From contig NZ_CP108488.1 of assembly GCF_035987325.1 (NCBI RefSeq), positions 1,798,001-1,862,000 of the forward strand: a DNA stretch of 64,000 bases. The letters are read 5' to 3'. This document shows, in pieces, positions 1 to 8,902 of the stretch (position 1 is its first letter; every line of letters starts with the position of its first letter). Both the position numbers and the translations under genes were made by a program. The stretch comes from Streptomyces sp. NBC_01244. GTDB taxonomy: Bacteria > Actinomycetota > Actinomycetes > Streptomycetales > Streptomycetaceae. The notes under the pieces are model-generated. The model did no database searches, was not told the origin of the DNA, and worked only from the letters and a program-made list of their open reading frames with translations.

Positions 1-2147
1 GCGTAGCCGTGCGGCAGGCTGCCCGCGGACACGCCCGGGGTCTGCCCCTGGGCGGCCGCGTAGGCCAGCATGGCGCCGTAGTCCTTGCCCTCCGCCTCCG
101 TGAGGTCGGCGGGCACGGTGGCGGCGTAGGTGAGGACGGTGAGCGGGTACGCCGCCGGGTCCGCGGCCGCGGGGTCGGGGGAACTGACCCCGTCGGCCCC
201 GGCCTTTCGGGCGTTCGCGGCGGCGATCAGGGAAGCCGGCTCGGGGGCGACGAACTTCCCGCCCGCGTTGAGGAGTTCGGCGCGCACCAGGCCGTACCGG
301 TCGGCGGTCGCGGTATCGGTGACGGCGAGCACGGCGCGCGAACCGGCGAGCTGCGGCGGGTCCTTCTTGTAGGTGGGCGGGGTCGCCGTGGCGTCCCAGC
401 TGGTACGGGCCAGGGTGTCCCCGCGGCTCGCGGCGCGCGCGGCGGCGTGCATGTCGGTGGCGTAGGGGTGCTTGTCCTGGATGCAGAGCGGGAACTCGGG
501 GTGCTCCTCCGGGAAGGGCTGGCAGTACGGGTCGCTCTTGGGGAAGGTGTCCAACGGCAGGGCGAGGCCGCGGTAGTTCGGGTTCACGGCCATGCCGGTG
601 TACGAGGCGTCCCCGTGCGCGCCCGTGTTGTCGGGCGCGCCGTCGAGGAACTCCCGCGCGGCCGGGTCCCGGGCCACCCACTCCCACAGCTGCCGCGTGG
701 TGTCGGCGAGCGGCTGCGGGACCAGGGCGTCACCGAGCTTGCCCGGGAAGTCCAGTCCCGCGTAGTCGGGGTTGTGGTGCATGAACTCCGGGTCGTGGCC
801 CAGGTTCACCGGGTTCTTCGCGGTGCTCTCGGCGAAGCGCGAGTTGCCGTCCTGGTAGGACTCGGTCAGCAGCTTCGCCACCAGCCTGGGGGTGAGCCGC
901 AGGCTGCTGAGCCGGACCCCGTTGCGGGCCTTGACCTCGTCGGGCGCCTGGAACCCGGCCTGGCTCTCGACGAAGAACCCGATGGTGATGCCGGAGAGGG
1001 TCACGGGTGCGTAGACGGGCCTCCGCGCGAGGTCGGCCGGCGCCGGCCGGCCGAGGAAGACCAGCCCGGGCGTGCCGGAGAGCAGCTTGACGCGGGCGGT
1101 CTCGTCGGGGACCTGGGCGTAGCCGTAGATGGCCTTGCCGCCGGTCTGGCACAGGGCGGGCTGCCAGCGGGTGACGGCCTCGGCGGCCATCTCGCTGCCG
1201 ATGGTGCCGCGTTCCTCGGCGCCGATCGGGCAGTAGCTGCCGAGGGGTTCGAAGCCGAGCGGGACGACGATGCGCTGTTTCCAGTTGGCCGGGCTGAGCG
1301 GGGAGGACTGGAGCTGACCGCTGGACTGCGCGGTGTACGGGCTCCCGTCGACCTCCTTCTCGCCGCGGGGCACGATCACCAGCCAGCAGCCGCGTCCGGT
1401 CACCGCGCCCCGGGAGCCGTTGACCGAGAAGCCGTTGGCCGAGGAGCCGTTGACCGAGGAGCCGTTGACCGAGGAGCCGTTGACCGGGGAGCCGCAGCCG
1501 AGGCCGGGGGCCTCGACGGCGGTCTGGGTCTCGAACCAGACCTCGCCGGCGCCGCGGGCGTTGGTGCGGGCGTACGGAACCTCGTTGGTGCTGTTGACGT
1601 CGTAGAACTCGTTCCAGTTGCCCGGGGTGACCGGGTCCCCGCCCACCGTCCGGAAGGGGGCGTACGAGATCCCGCTCGGGGTGGGGGGCGGCAGGGGCTC
1701 GTGTTCCGCGTCCTGGAGGTTGGCGCCGTAGTTGAGCTGGCGCGTGTTGGTGTAGGCCCCGGCCTGGTTGCCGGCGCCCGCGCCGAGGGCGGAGGAACCG
1801 CCGAACTGGCACTGGTCCGCACCGGGCCCGGTGGGCTCGTCGCCCCAACACTGCATGATCTGCAGGTAGTTGGCGCTGTAAGCCGTGTCGGAGACCGTGG
1901 GCACGGCGCCGGTCCAGGAGATCTTGACGACCTGACCGACGAGGTTGCGGGTCTGGCCGACCGTCACCTTGAGGTCGGCGAAGTCGCCGGCCCCCGACAC
2001 GGTGACCTCGGAGCCCTCCCCGCCCGCCGCGTAAGCGGCCTGCGGGCCCAGGCCCGCGGGCCCCGAGGTGGCGACCACGGGAAGCAGGGCCAGGCAGAGC
2101 GAGCCGAAGAGCAGCCGGATCCGGCGCTTGCCGAACGGTGCGCGCAT
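1..2147 (-). CDS. Large secreted PstS-like protein (partial, C-terminus off window)
   Basis: The frame is open from an ATG at 2147 to the left edge: 715 codons without a stop. The start overlaps the pstS stop by one base (TGATG), so the two are probably translationally coupled. The N-terminus is a signal peptide (basic RKRR-type start, leucine-rich core, cleavage near GPAGLGPQAAYA). An N-terminal half of unknown fold follows; it contains five pentapeptide repeats of the VNGSS type. The visible C-terminal half resembles phosphate-binding proteins of the PstS type: a stretch like RLTPRLVAKLL and a late YPLTVLTYA segment match positions conserved in PstS. It is probably an accessory extracellular binding or surface protein of the phosphate importer. 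Position in the operon supports this; the exact role is inference. Confidence 0.8.
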   Translation of the reverse strand, partial: MRAPFGKRRIRLLFGSLCLALLPVVATSGPAGLGPQAAYAAGGEGSEVTVSGAGDFADLKVTVGQTRNLVGQVVKISWTGAVPTVSDTAYSANYLQIMQCWGDEPTGPGADQCQFGGSSALGAGAGNQAGAYTNTRQLNYGANLQDAEHEPLPPPTPSGISYAPFRTVGGDPVTPGNWNEFYDVNSTNEVPYARTNARGAGEVWFETQTAVEAPGLGCGSPVNGSSVNGSSVNGSSANGFSVNGSRGAVTGRGCWLVIVPRGEKEVDGSPYTAQSSGQLQSSPLSPANWKQRIVVPLGFEPLGSYCPIGAEERGTIGSEMAAEAVTRWQPALCQTGGKAIYGYAQVPDETARVKLLSGTPGLVFLGRPAPADLARRPVYAPVTLSGITIGFFVESQAGFQAPDEVKARNGVRLSSLRLTPRLVAKLLTESYQDGNSRFAESTAKNPVNLGHDPEFMHHNPDYAGLDFPGKLGDALVPQPLADTTRQLWEWVARDPAAREFLDGAPDNTGAHGDASYTGMAVNPNYRGLALPLDTFPKSDPYCQPFPEEHPEFPLCIQDKHPYATDMHAAARAASRGDTLARTSWDATATPPTYKKDPPQLAGSRAVLAVTDTATADRYGLVRAELLNAGGKFVAPEPASLIAAANARKAGADGVSSPDPAAADPAAYPLTVLTYAATVPADLTEAEGKDYGAMLAYAAAQGQTPGVSAGSLPHGY
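1413..1487 (-). repeat. Five 15-bp in-frame tandem repeats in the PstS-like gene
   Basis: Five consecutive 15-bp units (core gagccgttgaccgag on the + strand, with a few substitutions in units 2 and 5) encode VNGSS-type pentapeptides. Unit length is a multiple of three, so copy changes would lengthen or shorten a Ser/Asn/Gly-rich spacer without a frameshift. Confidence 0.85.
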
Positions 2148-3961
2148 CAGGACCCGCCTCCCGTGCGGCCGCGCCGCGTCAGGCGCCGGGTGACCAGCGG
2201 AGGGGCGACCGTGACGGCCAGCAGGATCAGGGCGCCGAGCACCATCAGGACGGTCTGCAGGGACCCGCCGATGCCGGTCGAGGTGGTGACGGGGATCCCG
2301 AACAGGTCGGCCGCGCCCGCCGCGAGGGGCTGGCCGGTCACCGGGTCCACTCCCCCGCCGTCCGCGCCGCCGCTGGCCGAGCCGTCACCCGTACCGCCGG
2401 TGGCGGCTGCCGCGCCGCTCCCGCCGTCGGCTCCGCCCGTACCGCCCGTACCGCCCGTGGCCGCGCCCGCGGAGCCGCCGCCCGTGGCCCCGCCGGAGCC
2501 CGTGCCGCCCGTGCCGCCCGTGCCGCCCGTGGCACCGCCGGAGGCGGCCGCACCGCCGCCGCCCGTGGCACCGCCGGAGGCCGCCGCGCCGCCGCCACCG
2601 GAACTACCGTTCTGCGTGGGGGTCTTGTTGCCGCCGGTGCCGGTCTCGCACTGGGTGGGGCCCTGCTTGTCGCAGGCGGCGGGCTTGGGGGCGGTCTCCG
2701 CGAGAATGTTCCTGCCGTCGGGCGAGAAGGTGGGGTTGCGGCAGTTCTTGATGTCGATGTTGGCCACGGCCACGCCGGGGATGCGGCGCACCTGTTCCAG
2801 ACCCGCCTGGACGAGGTTGATGGGGAGCGGCGAGTAGCCGAGCCGGTCGACGGAGCGCTGTCCCTCGCAGAGGAAGTAGTAGGCGAAGGCGCCGAGCGCC
2901 TTGCCCTTCTGCGGGTTGAAGTTCGACTCCTGCGCCGTCGGGATGATCATGTAGCTGTAGCTGGAGAGCGGGTAGGTCCGCTCGTCGGCCCCCGTGTAGA
3001 CGCCTTCCAGCTTCTGCGTGAGGTCGACGGGGTCGATCTGCGCGTTGCCGAGCGACACGGCGACGTTCTGGGCGGTGGGCTCGGTGTAGTAGCCCGACTT
3101 GTTGAGGACCTTGACGACCGGGAAGCCCGTCGTGGAGACCGCGTAGGAGTACTCCACGTACGTGATGGTGCCGATGTTGCCCTCTTGGGCCACGTAGCCG
3201 GAGACGCCGTTGGAGCCGGACTGGCCGACGAACCCGCGGCCGGCGACGGTCGGGTAGTTGGACGTCTGCCCGCAGGGCGTGGAGCGGCCGGCCTTGCCGC
3301 AATAAGCGTCCCACAGGGCCCCGTGCTGCGTGCTCATCCATTTGGTCAGCTGGGCCGTCGTGCCCGAGCCGTCGGAGCGGACGACGGGGACGATCCTGCG
3401 GGCGGGGAGGGAGGCGGCGAGGCCCGGGTTGTCGACCTTGATCGCCGGGTCGTTCCACGTGGTGATCACGCCGGTGAAGATCTTGGCCACGTTCTCGCCG
3501 GAGAGGCGGAGGTTGGTGACCCGGCGGTTGCCGATCTTGAGGTTGTACATGAAGGCCGTGCCGCCCGCGACGATGGGCATGTAGGCGTACTTCCGCGCCG
3601 GCGGCGGGTCCACGACCCCCGAGTCCTTGATCCCGTACGGGATCTCGGAGACCGCGAAGTCGACGGTGCCGTTGCGGAACTGGTTGCGGCCGTCCGACGA
3701 TCCCGTACCGCTGTAGTTGACCGTCATGCCGTACTGCTTGACGTTGGCACGCCACTGGTCGAGGGCGTTCTGGCTCCAGGTGGAACCCGCGCCGGAGACC
3801 GGTACGTAGCTCTCGGCGGCGGCCGGGACCGCGCCGGGCAGGACGGCGGCCAGCACCGCCAGGAGCAGCGCGAGTCCGCGGACGAGGAGACGTCCGCGCC
3901 GGGCGGGTGCGCGGTCGCCCGAGGGGCCGCGCACGGGGTATGCCGGGGGTCGTCCGGGCAT
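2147..3961 (-). CDS. pstS: Phosphate ABC transporter substrate-binding protein PstS, C-terminally membrane-anchored
   Basis: 604 aa. It binds extracellular phosphate for the PstCA permease. A signal peptide spans about residues 25-50. The PstS fold covers about 50-400, with the phosphate-loop segments GAGSTW, YSGTGSSDG and RSDGSGTTAQ all present. From about residue 430 there is a roughly 120-residue Gly/Ala/Thr/Ser-rich linker, then a membrane helix (LMVLGALILLAVTVAPPLV) and an RRLTRRGR tail. The protein is therefore held by a C-terminal helix rather than the usual lipid anchor. The start has AGGAG eight bases upstream. It lies 69 nt after pstA and overlaps the next gene by 1 nt. The repetitive GC-rich linker DNA (about 2340-2600) is low complexity. 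Confidence 0.93.
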   Translation of the reverse strand: MPGRPPAYPVRGPSGDRAPARRGRLLVRGLALLLAVLAAVLPGAVPAAAESYVPVSGAGSTWSQNALDQWRANVKQYGMTVNYSGTGSSDGRNQFRNGTVDFAVSEIPYGIKDSGVVDPPPARKYAYMPIVAGGTAFMYNLKIGNRRVTNLRLSGENVAKIFTGVITTWNDPAIKVDNPGLAASLPARRIVPVVRSDGSGTTAQLTKWMSTQHGALWDAYCGKAGRSTPCGQTSNYPTVAGRGFVGQSGSNGVSGYVAQEGNIGTITYVEYSYAVSTTGFPVVKVLNKSGYYTEPTAQNVAVSLGNAQIDPVDLTQKLEGVYTGADERTYPLSSYSYMIIPTAQESNFNPQKGKALGAFAYYFLCEGQRSVDRLGYSPLPINLVQAGLEQVRRIPGVAVANIDIKNCRNPTFSPDGRNILAETAPKPAACDKQGPTQCETGTGGNKTPTQNGSSGGGGAAASGGATGGGGAAASGGATGGTGGTGGTGSGGATGGGSAGAATGGTGGTGGADGGSGAAAATGGTGDGSASGGADGGGVDPVTGQPLAAGAADLFGIPVTTSTGIGGSLQTVLMVLGALILLAVTVAPPLVTRRLTRRGRTGGGS

Positions 3962-4030
3962 GGGTAACTCTCCTGATCGGTCACAGATCGTACGAATGGA
4001 CGCGGCGCGGGGCCGCGAGGAGCGGGGCGG

Positions 4031-5335
4031 CTACGCCCGGGGCGGGGGCACGGCCCGCGATCCCCGTGGCTCCGGCCCCCCGGCCTCGTCTTCGGCCAGG
4101 GCGAGGTCCCGCTCGGCGGCCCGGGCCCGCATCCGCTCCAGGTCACGGGCTGAGGCGAGGACCCGGCGGTGCTGGGCCCCGCGGCCGAGCTGGCCCGGGG
4201 CCTTGCCGCCGATGACACGGGCGAGCACGAAGAGCAGCAGCACCAGCCCCATCAGCAGGGCGGCGCAGCCGAACCCGCGGGCGATCATGGACTTCTCCGG
4301 GGACTGGACCAGGCTGAACACCGCCAGCGGTAGCGAGAGTTGCGGCCCCTCGAAGGGATTGGCGTTGAGCCCGTTGGCGATGCCGGAGGTGAGCAGCACC
4401 GGGGAGGTTTCCCCGATGCCGCGGGCGGTGCCCAGGATGACGGCGGTGGTCAGTCCGGACCGGGACGTGGGCAGGACCACCGTCCACACGGTGCGCCACT
4501 GACCGGCTCCCAGGGCGTAGGAAGCCTCCTTCAGCGAGCCCGGCACCAGCCGGATCACCACGTCGGAGGCCCTGATGACGATCGGCAGCATCATCACGGA
4601 CAGCGCGAGGGCGGCGGCGAAGCCTGACTTGTCGAAGTGGAGCAGCAGGATCCAGGTCGCGTAGACGAACAGGCCGGCCACGATGGAGGGCAGCGCGGTC
4701 ATGGCTTCGACGATGGTGCGGACGAACCGCGCGTAGCGGCCCGGGACCTCGTTGAGGAACACCGCGCAGGCCAGCCCCAGCGGCACGGACACGGTCAGGG
4801 CGATGCCGATCTGCTCCAGGGTGCCGACGATCGCGTGCAGCGCCCCGCCCTGGGTCAGCGGCTCCAGCGGGCCGGTGGCGGCCATGTCCTCGGTGAAGAA
4901 GTTGAGGTGGGCCAGGGCGGCCCAGCCGCGCATGAGCACGTAGCCGACGACGAACGCCAGGGCCGCCATCAGCAGGGCGGCGAGGCTGTGCACGAGGGCC
5001 TGCGCGAGGCGGGCCCGCACGGTGGCGGCGGATTCGTCGAGGGACACCAGGACGGCGTAGAGGGCCATGAAGGCCAGGTAGAGGACGACCGCGAAGCCGA
5101 GCGGCGCGTTGAAGGGCAGGAGCCGGCCGAACAGCAGGGCGGTCACGGCGAGCGCGGCGGCGGCCGCACCCGCCATGGCCAGGACATCGCGCAGGTGCAA
5201 CGTCGCGGTGTTGCGCCGATGTTCGGGCGGGACCCCGGCGCCGTCGTGCACCACGGGAGGGCGGACTGTGGCGGCGGGGGCGTCCGTGACGTCGGCGGAG
5301 TTCGGGACGTGCGGCTTGTGCGTGAGGGCGGTCAT
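4031..5335 (-). CDS. pstA: Phosphate ABC transporter permease PstA
   Basis: 434 aa inner-membrane permease of the phosphate importer. The first 70 residues are a hydrophilic extension. About six to eight membrane segments follow, and the ABC permease EAA-type loop is visible (LKEASYALGAGQWRTVWTVVLP). The C-terminus carries a charged tail (RMRARAAERDLALAEDEAGG) that looks like a short helix. The ATG overlaps the pstC stop as ATGA, so translation is coupled. It is longer than most PstA proteins (about 280-300 aa) because of the N- and C-terminal extensions. No pstB ATPase gene is visible in the operon; the complex must take its ATPase from outside this window. Confidence 0.93.
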   Translation of the reverse strand: MTALTHKPHVPNSADVTDAPAATVRPPVVHDGAGVPPEHRRNTATLHLRDVLAMAGAAAAALAVTALLFGRLLPFNAPLGFAVVLYLAFMALYAVLVSLDESAATVRARLAQALVHSLAALLMAALAFVVGYVLMRGWAALAHLNFFTEDMAATGPLEPLTQGGALHAIVGTLEQIGIALTVSVPLGLACAVFLNEVPGRYARFVRTIVEAMTALPSIVAGLFVYATWILLLHFDKSGFAAALALSVMMLPIVIRASDVVIRLVPGSLKEASYALGAGQWRTVWTVVLPTSRSGLTTAVILGTARGIGETSPVLLTSGIANGLNANPFEGPQLSLPLAVFSLVQSPEKSMIARGFGCAALLMGLVLLLFVLARVIGGKAPGQLGRGAQHRRVLASARDLERMRARAAERDLALAEDEAGGPEPRGSRAVPPPRA

Positions 5336-6354
5336 GCGTCGGCCCCCGCTCCGGATCGGCTGCGGGCCACGACCGAGGAGGCGATGAAGTTGACCACCAG
5401 GGTCATCAGAAAGAGGGTGAGGCCGGCCGCCATCAGCGCGGATATCCCGAGGGGGCTGGCCGAGCCGTAGCGCAGGGCGATCAGGGCGGACACGGAGATG
5501 GCGCCGTTCTGGAGGATGTGCGGCTGGATCACGAAGACCGGGGAGATGATCAGGTAGACGGCGATGGTCTCGCCCAGCGCGCGGCCGAGCCCGAGCATGG
5601 TGCCGCCGATGATCCCGCCCCTGCCGAAGGGCAGGACGACGGATCGGATGACGCCCCAGGGGGTGGCGCCGAGCGCGAAGGCGCCCTCGCGCTCGCCGGG
5701 CGGCGCCTGGGCGAAGGCCTCGCGCATCACCGAACAGGCGATCGGCGTCACCATCAGCGCGACGACCATGCCCGCGATGAAGGTGGAGGAGGTGTAGAAG
5801 GTGTTCGGGCTGAGCGGGTCGCGCGGGTCGTCCCCGTCGACCGCGAAGGGCGGGAACCAGCCCAGGTAGGTGGTCAGCCAGCGGGACAGCCCGACCACGT
5901 GCGGCTGGAAGAGGAACAGCCCCCACAAGCCGTAGACCACACTGGGCACCGCGGCCATCAGGTCGACGAGGCTGATCAGGGTCTGCTTGATGCGGCGCGG
6001 CGCGTACTCGGTGATGTAGAGGGCGGTGCCCATCGCCAGCGGCAGCGCGAAGAAGATCGCGACGCCGCCGATCAGCAGGGTGCCGGCCAGCACCGCCGCC
6101 ACACCGAAGTTGTGGGAGTCGGGCTCCCAGGCGGAGGTGGTGAGGAAGGACCAACCGGCATCTTCCAGGGCCGACAGTGCGCGGCCTCCGAGGAAGACGC
6201 CGACCAGGGTCATGACGAGCAGGACGGCGGCGCCGGCCGTGCGGGCCGAGCCGCGGAAGATCCGGTCGGCCGGATCGCCGCTCCTGGCGAGGGCGCGCGG
6301 GGTGACGTGCGCGTCCTCGGGGGCGGCCGGGGGGATCACTGTGGTCACGGTCAT
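5332..6354 (-). CDS. pstC: Phosphate ABC transporter permease PstC
   Basis: 340 aa integral membrane permease, partner of PstA. Membrane helices start near residue 40 (GAAVLLVMTLVGVFLGG). The EAA loop is at about 220-245 (EREGAFALGATPWGVIRSVVLP), and the segment GLGRALGETIAVYLI is typical of PstC. Start chosen at the ATG that overlaps the upstream stop (ATGA). The frame stays open further upstream, but that part overlaps a real gene. Confidence 0.94.
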   Translation of the reverse strand: MTVTTVIPPAAPEDAHVTPRALARSGDPADRIFRGSARTAGAAVLLVMTLVGVFLGGRALSALEDAGWSFLTTSAWEPDSHNFGVAAVLAGTLLIGGVAIFFALPLAMGTALYITEYAPRRIKQTLISLVDLMAAVPSVVYGLWGLFLFQPHVVGLSRWLTTYLGWFPPFAVDGDDPRDPLSPNTFYTSSTFIAGMVVALMVTPIACSVMREAFAQAPPGEREGAFALGATPWGVIRSVVLPFGRGGIIGGTMLGLGRALGETIAVYLIISPVFVIQPHILQNGAISVSALIALRYGSASPLGISALMAAGLTLFLMTLVVNFIASSVVARSRSGAGADA

Positions 6355-6914
6355 CGCAGGCCTCCCCCGCGCAGGGCCAGCCCCGGGGCGTCGCCGGCAC
6401 CGGGCAGCCGCAGGCCGCGCAGCCGCCGGGTGTGGGTGACCCCGGAGGCCACCTGTGCCTCGACGGCGGCGGACAGGAAGAGCTGGAGGCTGTGGCGGCA
6501 TTCGCGCTGGCGACGGAAGGTGCGGACGGCCACGGCCACGCAGTGCTCGTCGAGGACGAGCTGCCAGGTCCAGGCGCCGACGCCGGAACCGGACAGGGCG
6601 CCGGAGCCGCCCGGGGGCACGCCGCCCACCCCACGGGTACCCGTACCCGTACTTGCACTCGTACTTGCACTCGTCCCCGTACTCGCGGCCGAAGCCAAGG
6701 CCGAGGACATCGCCACGATCGGGACGGCCTCGCCGATCCGCTCCCGGAGCCGTTCCACGGCCGCGCCACAGGCGCCGAGGGCGCGGAACACGGAAGGGCT
6801 GCGGCCGAGTTCGTGATTGTTGGAGCCGACCAGGCGCCAGGTGACGGCGTCGGGCCCGCCTTCCTGGCCGCCGTGGCCGCCGCTCCCGCACACCACGTGC
6901 GGTCCCCCCGCCAT
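6351..6914 (-). CDS. Conserved small protein, first gene of the pst operon
   Basis: 187 aa, function unknown. Two similar halves can be seen. The first has WRLVGSNNHELGRS followed by a helix of ACGAAVERLRERI type. The second has WTWQLVLD, then RRQRECRHSLQLF and a basic ARG-rich end. This two-fold pattern recalls YegP/DUF1508-type repeats, but I am not certain. The halves are joined by a Ser/Thr/Ala-rich spacer encoded by short DNA repeats. The stop overlaps the pstC start (ATGA), so it is cotranslated with the transporter. Start uncertain: ATG 6914 is chosen, and GTG 6980 is an in-frame alternative. The position right behind a PHO-box-like sequence suggests phosphate-dependent expression. Confidence 0.72.
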   Translation of the reverse strand: MAGGPHVVCGSGGHGGQEGGPDAVTWRLVGSNNHELGRSPSVFRALGACGAAVERLRERIGEAVPIVAMSSALASAASTGTSASTSASTGTGTRGVGGVPPGGSGALSGSGVGAWTWQLVLDEHCVAVAVRTFRRQRECRHSLQLFLSAAVEAQVASGVTHTRRLRGLRLPGAGDAPGLALRGGGLR

Positions 6915-7084
6915 CGGTGCAGGCGCCTGACGTCTTTCTACATCCACCCAGGACACGAACAGAAAACGTGGCTGAGACACCGGACCGCCCCCCTTCCCCA
7001 CAAGCCGTGCGTGGCCGGAAAACGGCCACCCACCCATGGCCGCGGGCATGACAATCCACGGGGCGTAGGACTCTGGGGCACACG

Positions 7085-7117
7085 GATCGGTGAAGCAGAA
7101 ACGGAGAACACGTGAAC
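7085..7117 (-). promoter_or_regulatory. Candidate PHO box (PhoP-binding direct repeats) of the pst operon
   Basis: On the minus strand, three 11-nt units follow each other: GTTCACGTGTT, CTCCGTTTCTG, CTTCACCGATC. The first and third fit the Streptomyces PHO-box unit (GTTCACC-like every 11 nt); the middle one is degenerate. The site lies about 170 nt before the first gene of the phosphate operon. The rest of the 461-nt gap 6915-7375 holds no convincing gene. Confidence 0.5.
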
Positions 7118-7375
7118 GGGCAGCGGAGCCGTGTTTCGCGTCCGATGGCGCGTTTCGCCCGTGGCGCCGGGGATCAGGCCGCGACCGGCCTCCGGGCGAC
7201 CTCCACAGAAACACCACGAAGGGGGCTCAGGACCTGGCGACGGGAGGCGCCGAACGGCTCGGGGCGTGGCCCCCGCGCCCGGCCCCGGGCCTCCCCGCCG
7301 GCCGCGCCGCAGCGGCCCCGCCCCACCACCAGGTGGCCGAAACAGCATCCCGCCACCGGCTCGGGTCCCGGGCAC

Positions 7376-7852
7376 TCACCGGTGCATACGGGCCCCCTTG
7401 AGCACCTTGTCCACCGCGTTGCGCGCCCCGTGGACGGCGATCCCGACCAGGTCGAGGCCTTCCTTGCCCACCGCCGCCACGGCCGCCCGGTTGGCCCGGT
7501 CGTGGCCCGTGCCGAACAGGTCCGAGGTGAACACCGCCGTCGCCAGGCCGCGCCGTACCGCCCGTGCGTGAGCCGCCGTCACCGTCTCCTTCCCGCCCTC
7601 GAAGACCAGCACGGGCTGGCGGAACATCGGCAGGTAGGGGGTCCCGTCGGCGTCCTCGTACGGCGCGCCGATCACCTCGGGGAGCGCCGTACCGAGCCCG
7701 CTGACGAGGAACGCGGTGACGTTCAGTCGCTGCCAGGTCTCCAGGTCCTCGCGCAGCAGCACCGCGATCTTGGTGTCGAACCGCACGGGCACGTCCGCGC
7801 CGGGCTGCTCGCCCCGCCCGTCCTGCTTCTCGATCTTCTTCTCGTCGCTCAT
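7376..7852 (-). CDS. DUF2000 domain protein
   Basis: 158 aa, soluble. It fits the DUF2000 family: a start like VRFDTKIAVLLREDLETWQRLNV, a central LPMFRQPVLVFEGG, then HARAVRRGLATAVFTSDLFGTGHDRANRAAVA. No catalytic motif is known to me. Start chosen at the ATG giving MSDEKKIEKQ; a longer frame reaches upstream but would overlap the promoter of the divergent AraC-type gene. The pairing with an AraC-type regulator starting 49 bp away suggests that the regulator controls it. Confidence 0.85.
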   Translation of the reverse strand: MSDEKKIEKQDGRGEQPGADVPVRFDTKIAVLLREDLETWQRLNVTAFLVSGLGTALPEVIGAPYEDADGTPYLPMFRQPVLVFEGGKETVTAAHARAVRRGLATAVFTSDLFGTGHDRANRAAVAAVGKEGLDLVGIAVHGARNAVDKVLKGARMHR

Positions 7853-7901
7853 GCCCCGAGACTGCCGGGCGTCCCCGCGCACGGTCTTGTACGTTCTTTG
7901 C

Positions 7902-8714
7902 GTGCAGCCCCAGCAGGAGGTCTCGGCCTGGCGTCCGCGGGTCGCGGGTGTAGTCGAGGTCTTCCACGCCCGTTTCACCGCGCACGCGTACCCCATGCAC
8001 GTCCACGACGCCTGGACCCTGCTGATCGTCGACGACGGCGCCGTCCGCTACGACCTGGACCGCCACCGGCGCGGCACCCCGGGCGACACCGTGAGCCTGC
8101 TCCCGCCGCAGGTTGCGCACAACGGCTCGGCCGCGACCCCGCACGGGTTCCGCAAGCGGGTCGTCTACCTCGACACCACCCTGCTGGACGCGCGCTTCAT
8201 CGGCGCCGCCGTGGACGGTCCCGACCTCGCCGACCCCGTACTGCGCCGGCGGGTCGGGCAGCTCCACCGGGTCCTGGCCGCCCCCGGTGACGAGTTCGAG
8301 GCGGAGAGCCGGCTGGCCCTGATCGGCGAACGGCTGCGCACCCTGCTCCGCCCCCGCCTCGAACTCCCGCAATGCCAGGCCGTACCGCCCGGCCCCGGCC
8401 TCGCCCGGAGCCTGCGCGAGCTCCTCGACGAGCGGGCCGCCGGCGGCCTGTCCCTGGAGGAGGCGGCCGGTCTGCTCCAGGCCCATCCCGCCCACCTGGT
8501 GCGCGCGTTCAGCGCCGCCTTCGGCATCGCCCCGCACCAGTACCTCGTCTCGCGCCGGGTCTCCCTGGCCCGCCGGCTGCTCCTCGACGGCCGCCCGGCC
8601 GCCGAGGTGGCGGCCGCGGCGGGCTTTTACGACCAGTCGCACTTCACCCGGCACTTCAAGCGCGTCGTCGGCACCACCCCCGGGCGCTACGCCCGCTTCT
8701 CCGCATCCCGCTGA
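7902..8714 (+). CDS. AraC-family transcriptional regulator
   Basis: 270 aa from a GTG. The N-terminal half is a cupin-like sensor domain (HAYPMHVHDAWTL, then GDTVSLLPPQVAHNG). The C-terminal about 100 residues form the double helix-turn-helix of AraC proteins, with the diagnostic end AAAAGFYDQSHFTRHFKRVVGTTPGRYAR. It diverges from the DUF2000 gene with a 49-bp shared promoter, so local control is likely. The start is inferred from the first residues that fit the cupin; no strong ribosome site is visible, and a leaderless transcript is possible. Confidence 0.9.
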   Translation: MQPQQEVSAWRPRVAGVVEVFHARFTAHAYPMHVHDAWTLLIVDDGAVRYDLDRHRRGTPGDTVSLLPPQVAHNGSAATPHGFRKRVVYLDTTLLDARFIGAAVDGPDLADPVLRRRVGQLHRVLAAPGDEFEAESRLALIGERLRTLLRPRLELPQCQAVPPGPGLARSLRELLDERAAGGLSLEEAAGLLQAHPAHLVRAFSAAFGIAPHQYLVSRRVSLARRLLLDGRPAAEVAAAAGFYDQSHFTRHFKRVVGTTPGRYARFSASR

Positions 8715-8902
8715 CGGCGGCCCTGCGGGCGAGTAGGGTGACGATCCATCAGGTCATGTGACCCGGACTCTTGACTCTGTACCCGGCAGTAGCGATTCTC
8801 GACCCAATGCTTGCGCGGGACATGACAAACAGGTGCCAGGGCGGCCACGCCTCCGGTGGACCGTGTCCTCGACCGCGCCCTCCGCCGACCGAGGACGTGA
8901 GA

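Noticed and set aside
9..2837. Very long open frame on the + strand opposite the pst genes
   Set aside because: Its Arg/Gly/Val-rich product is a GC-rich shadow of the real minus-strand genes, which have signal peptides, motifs and ribosome sites.
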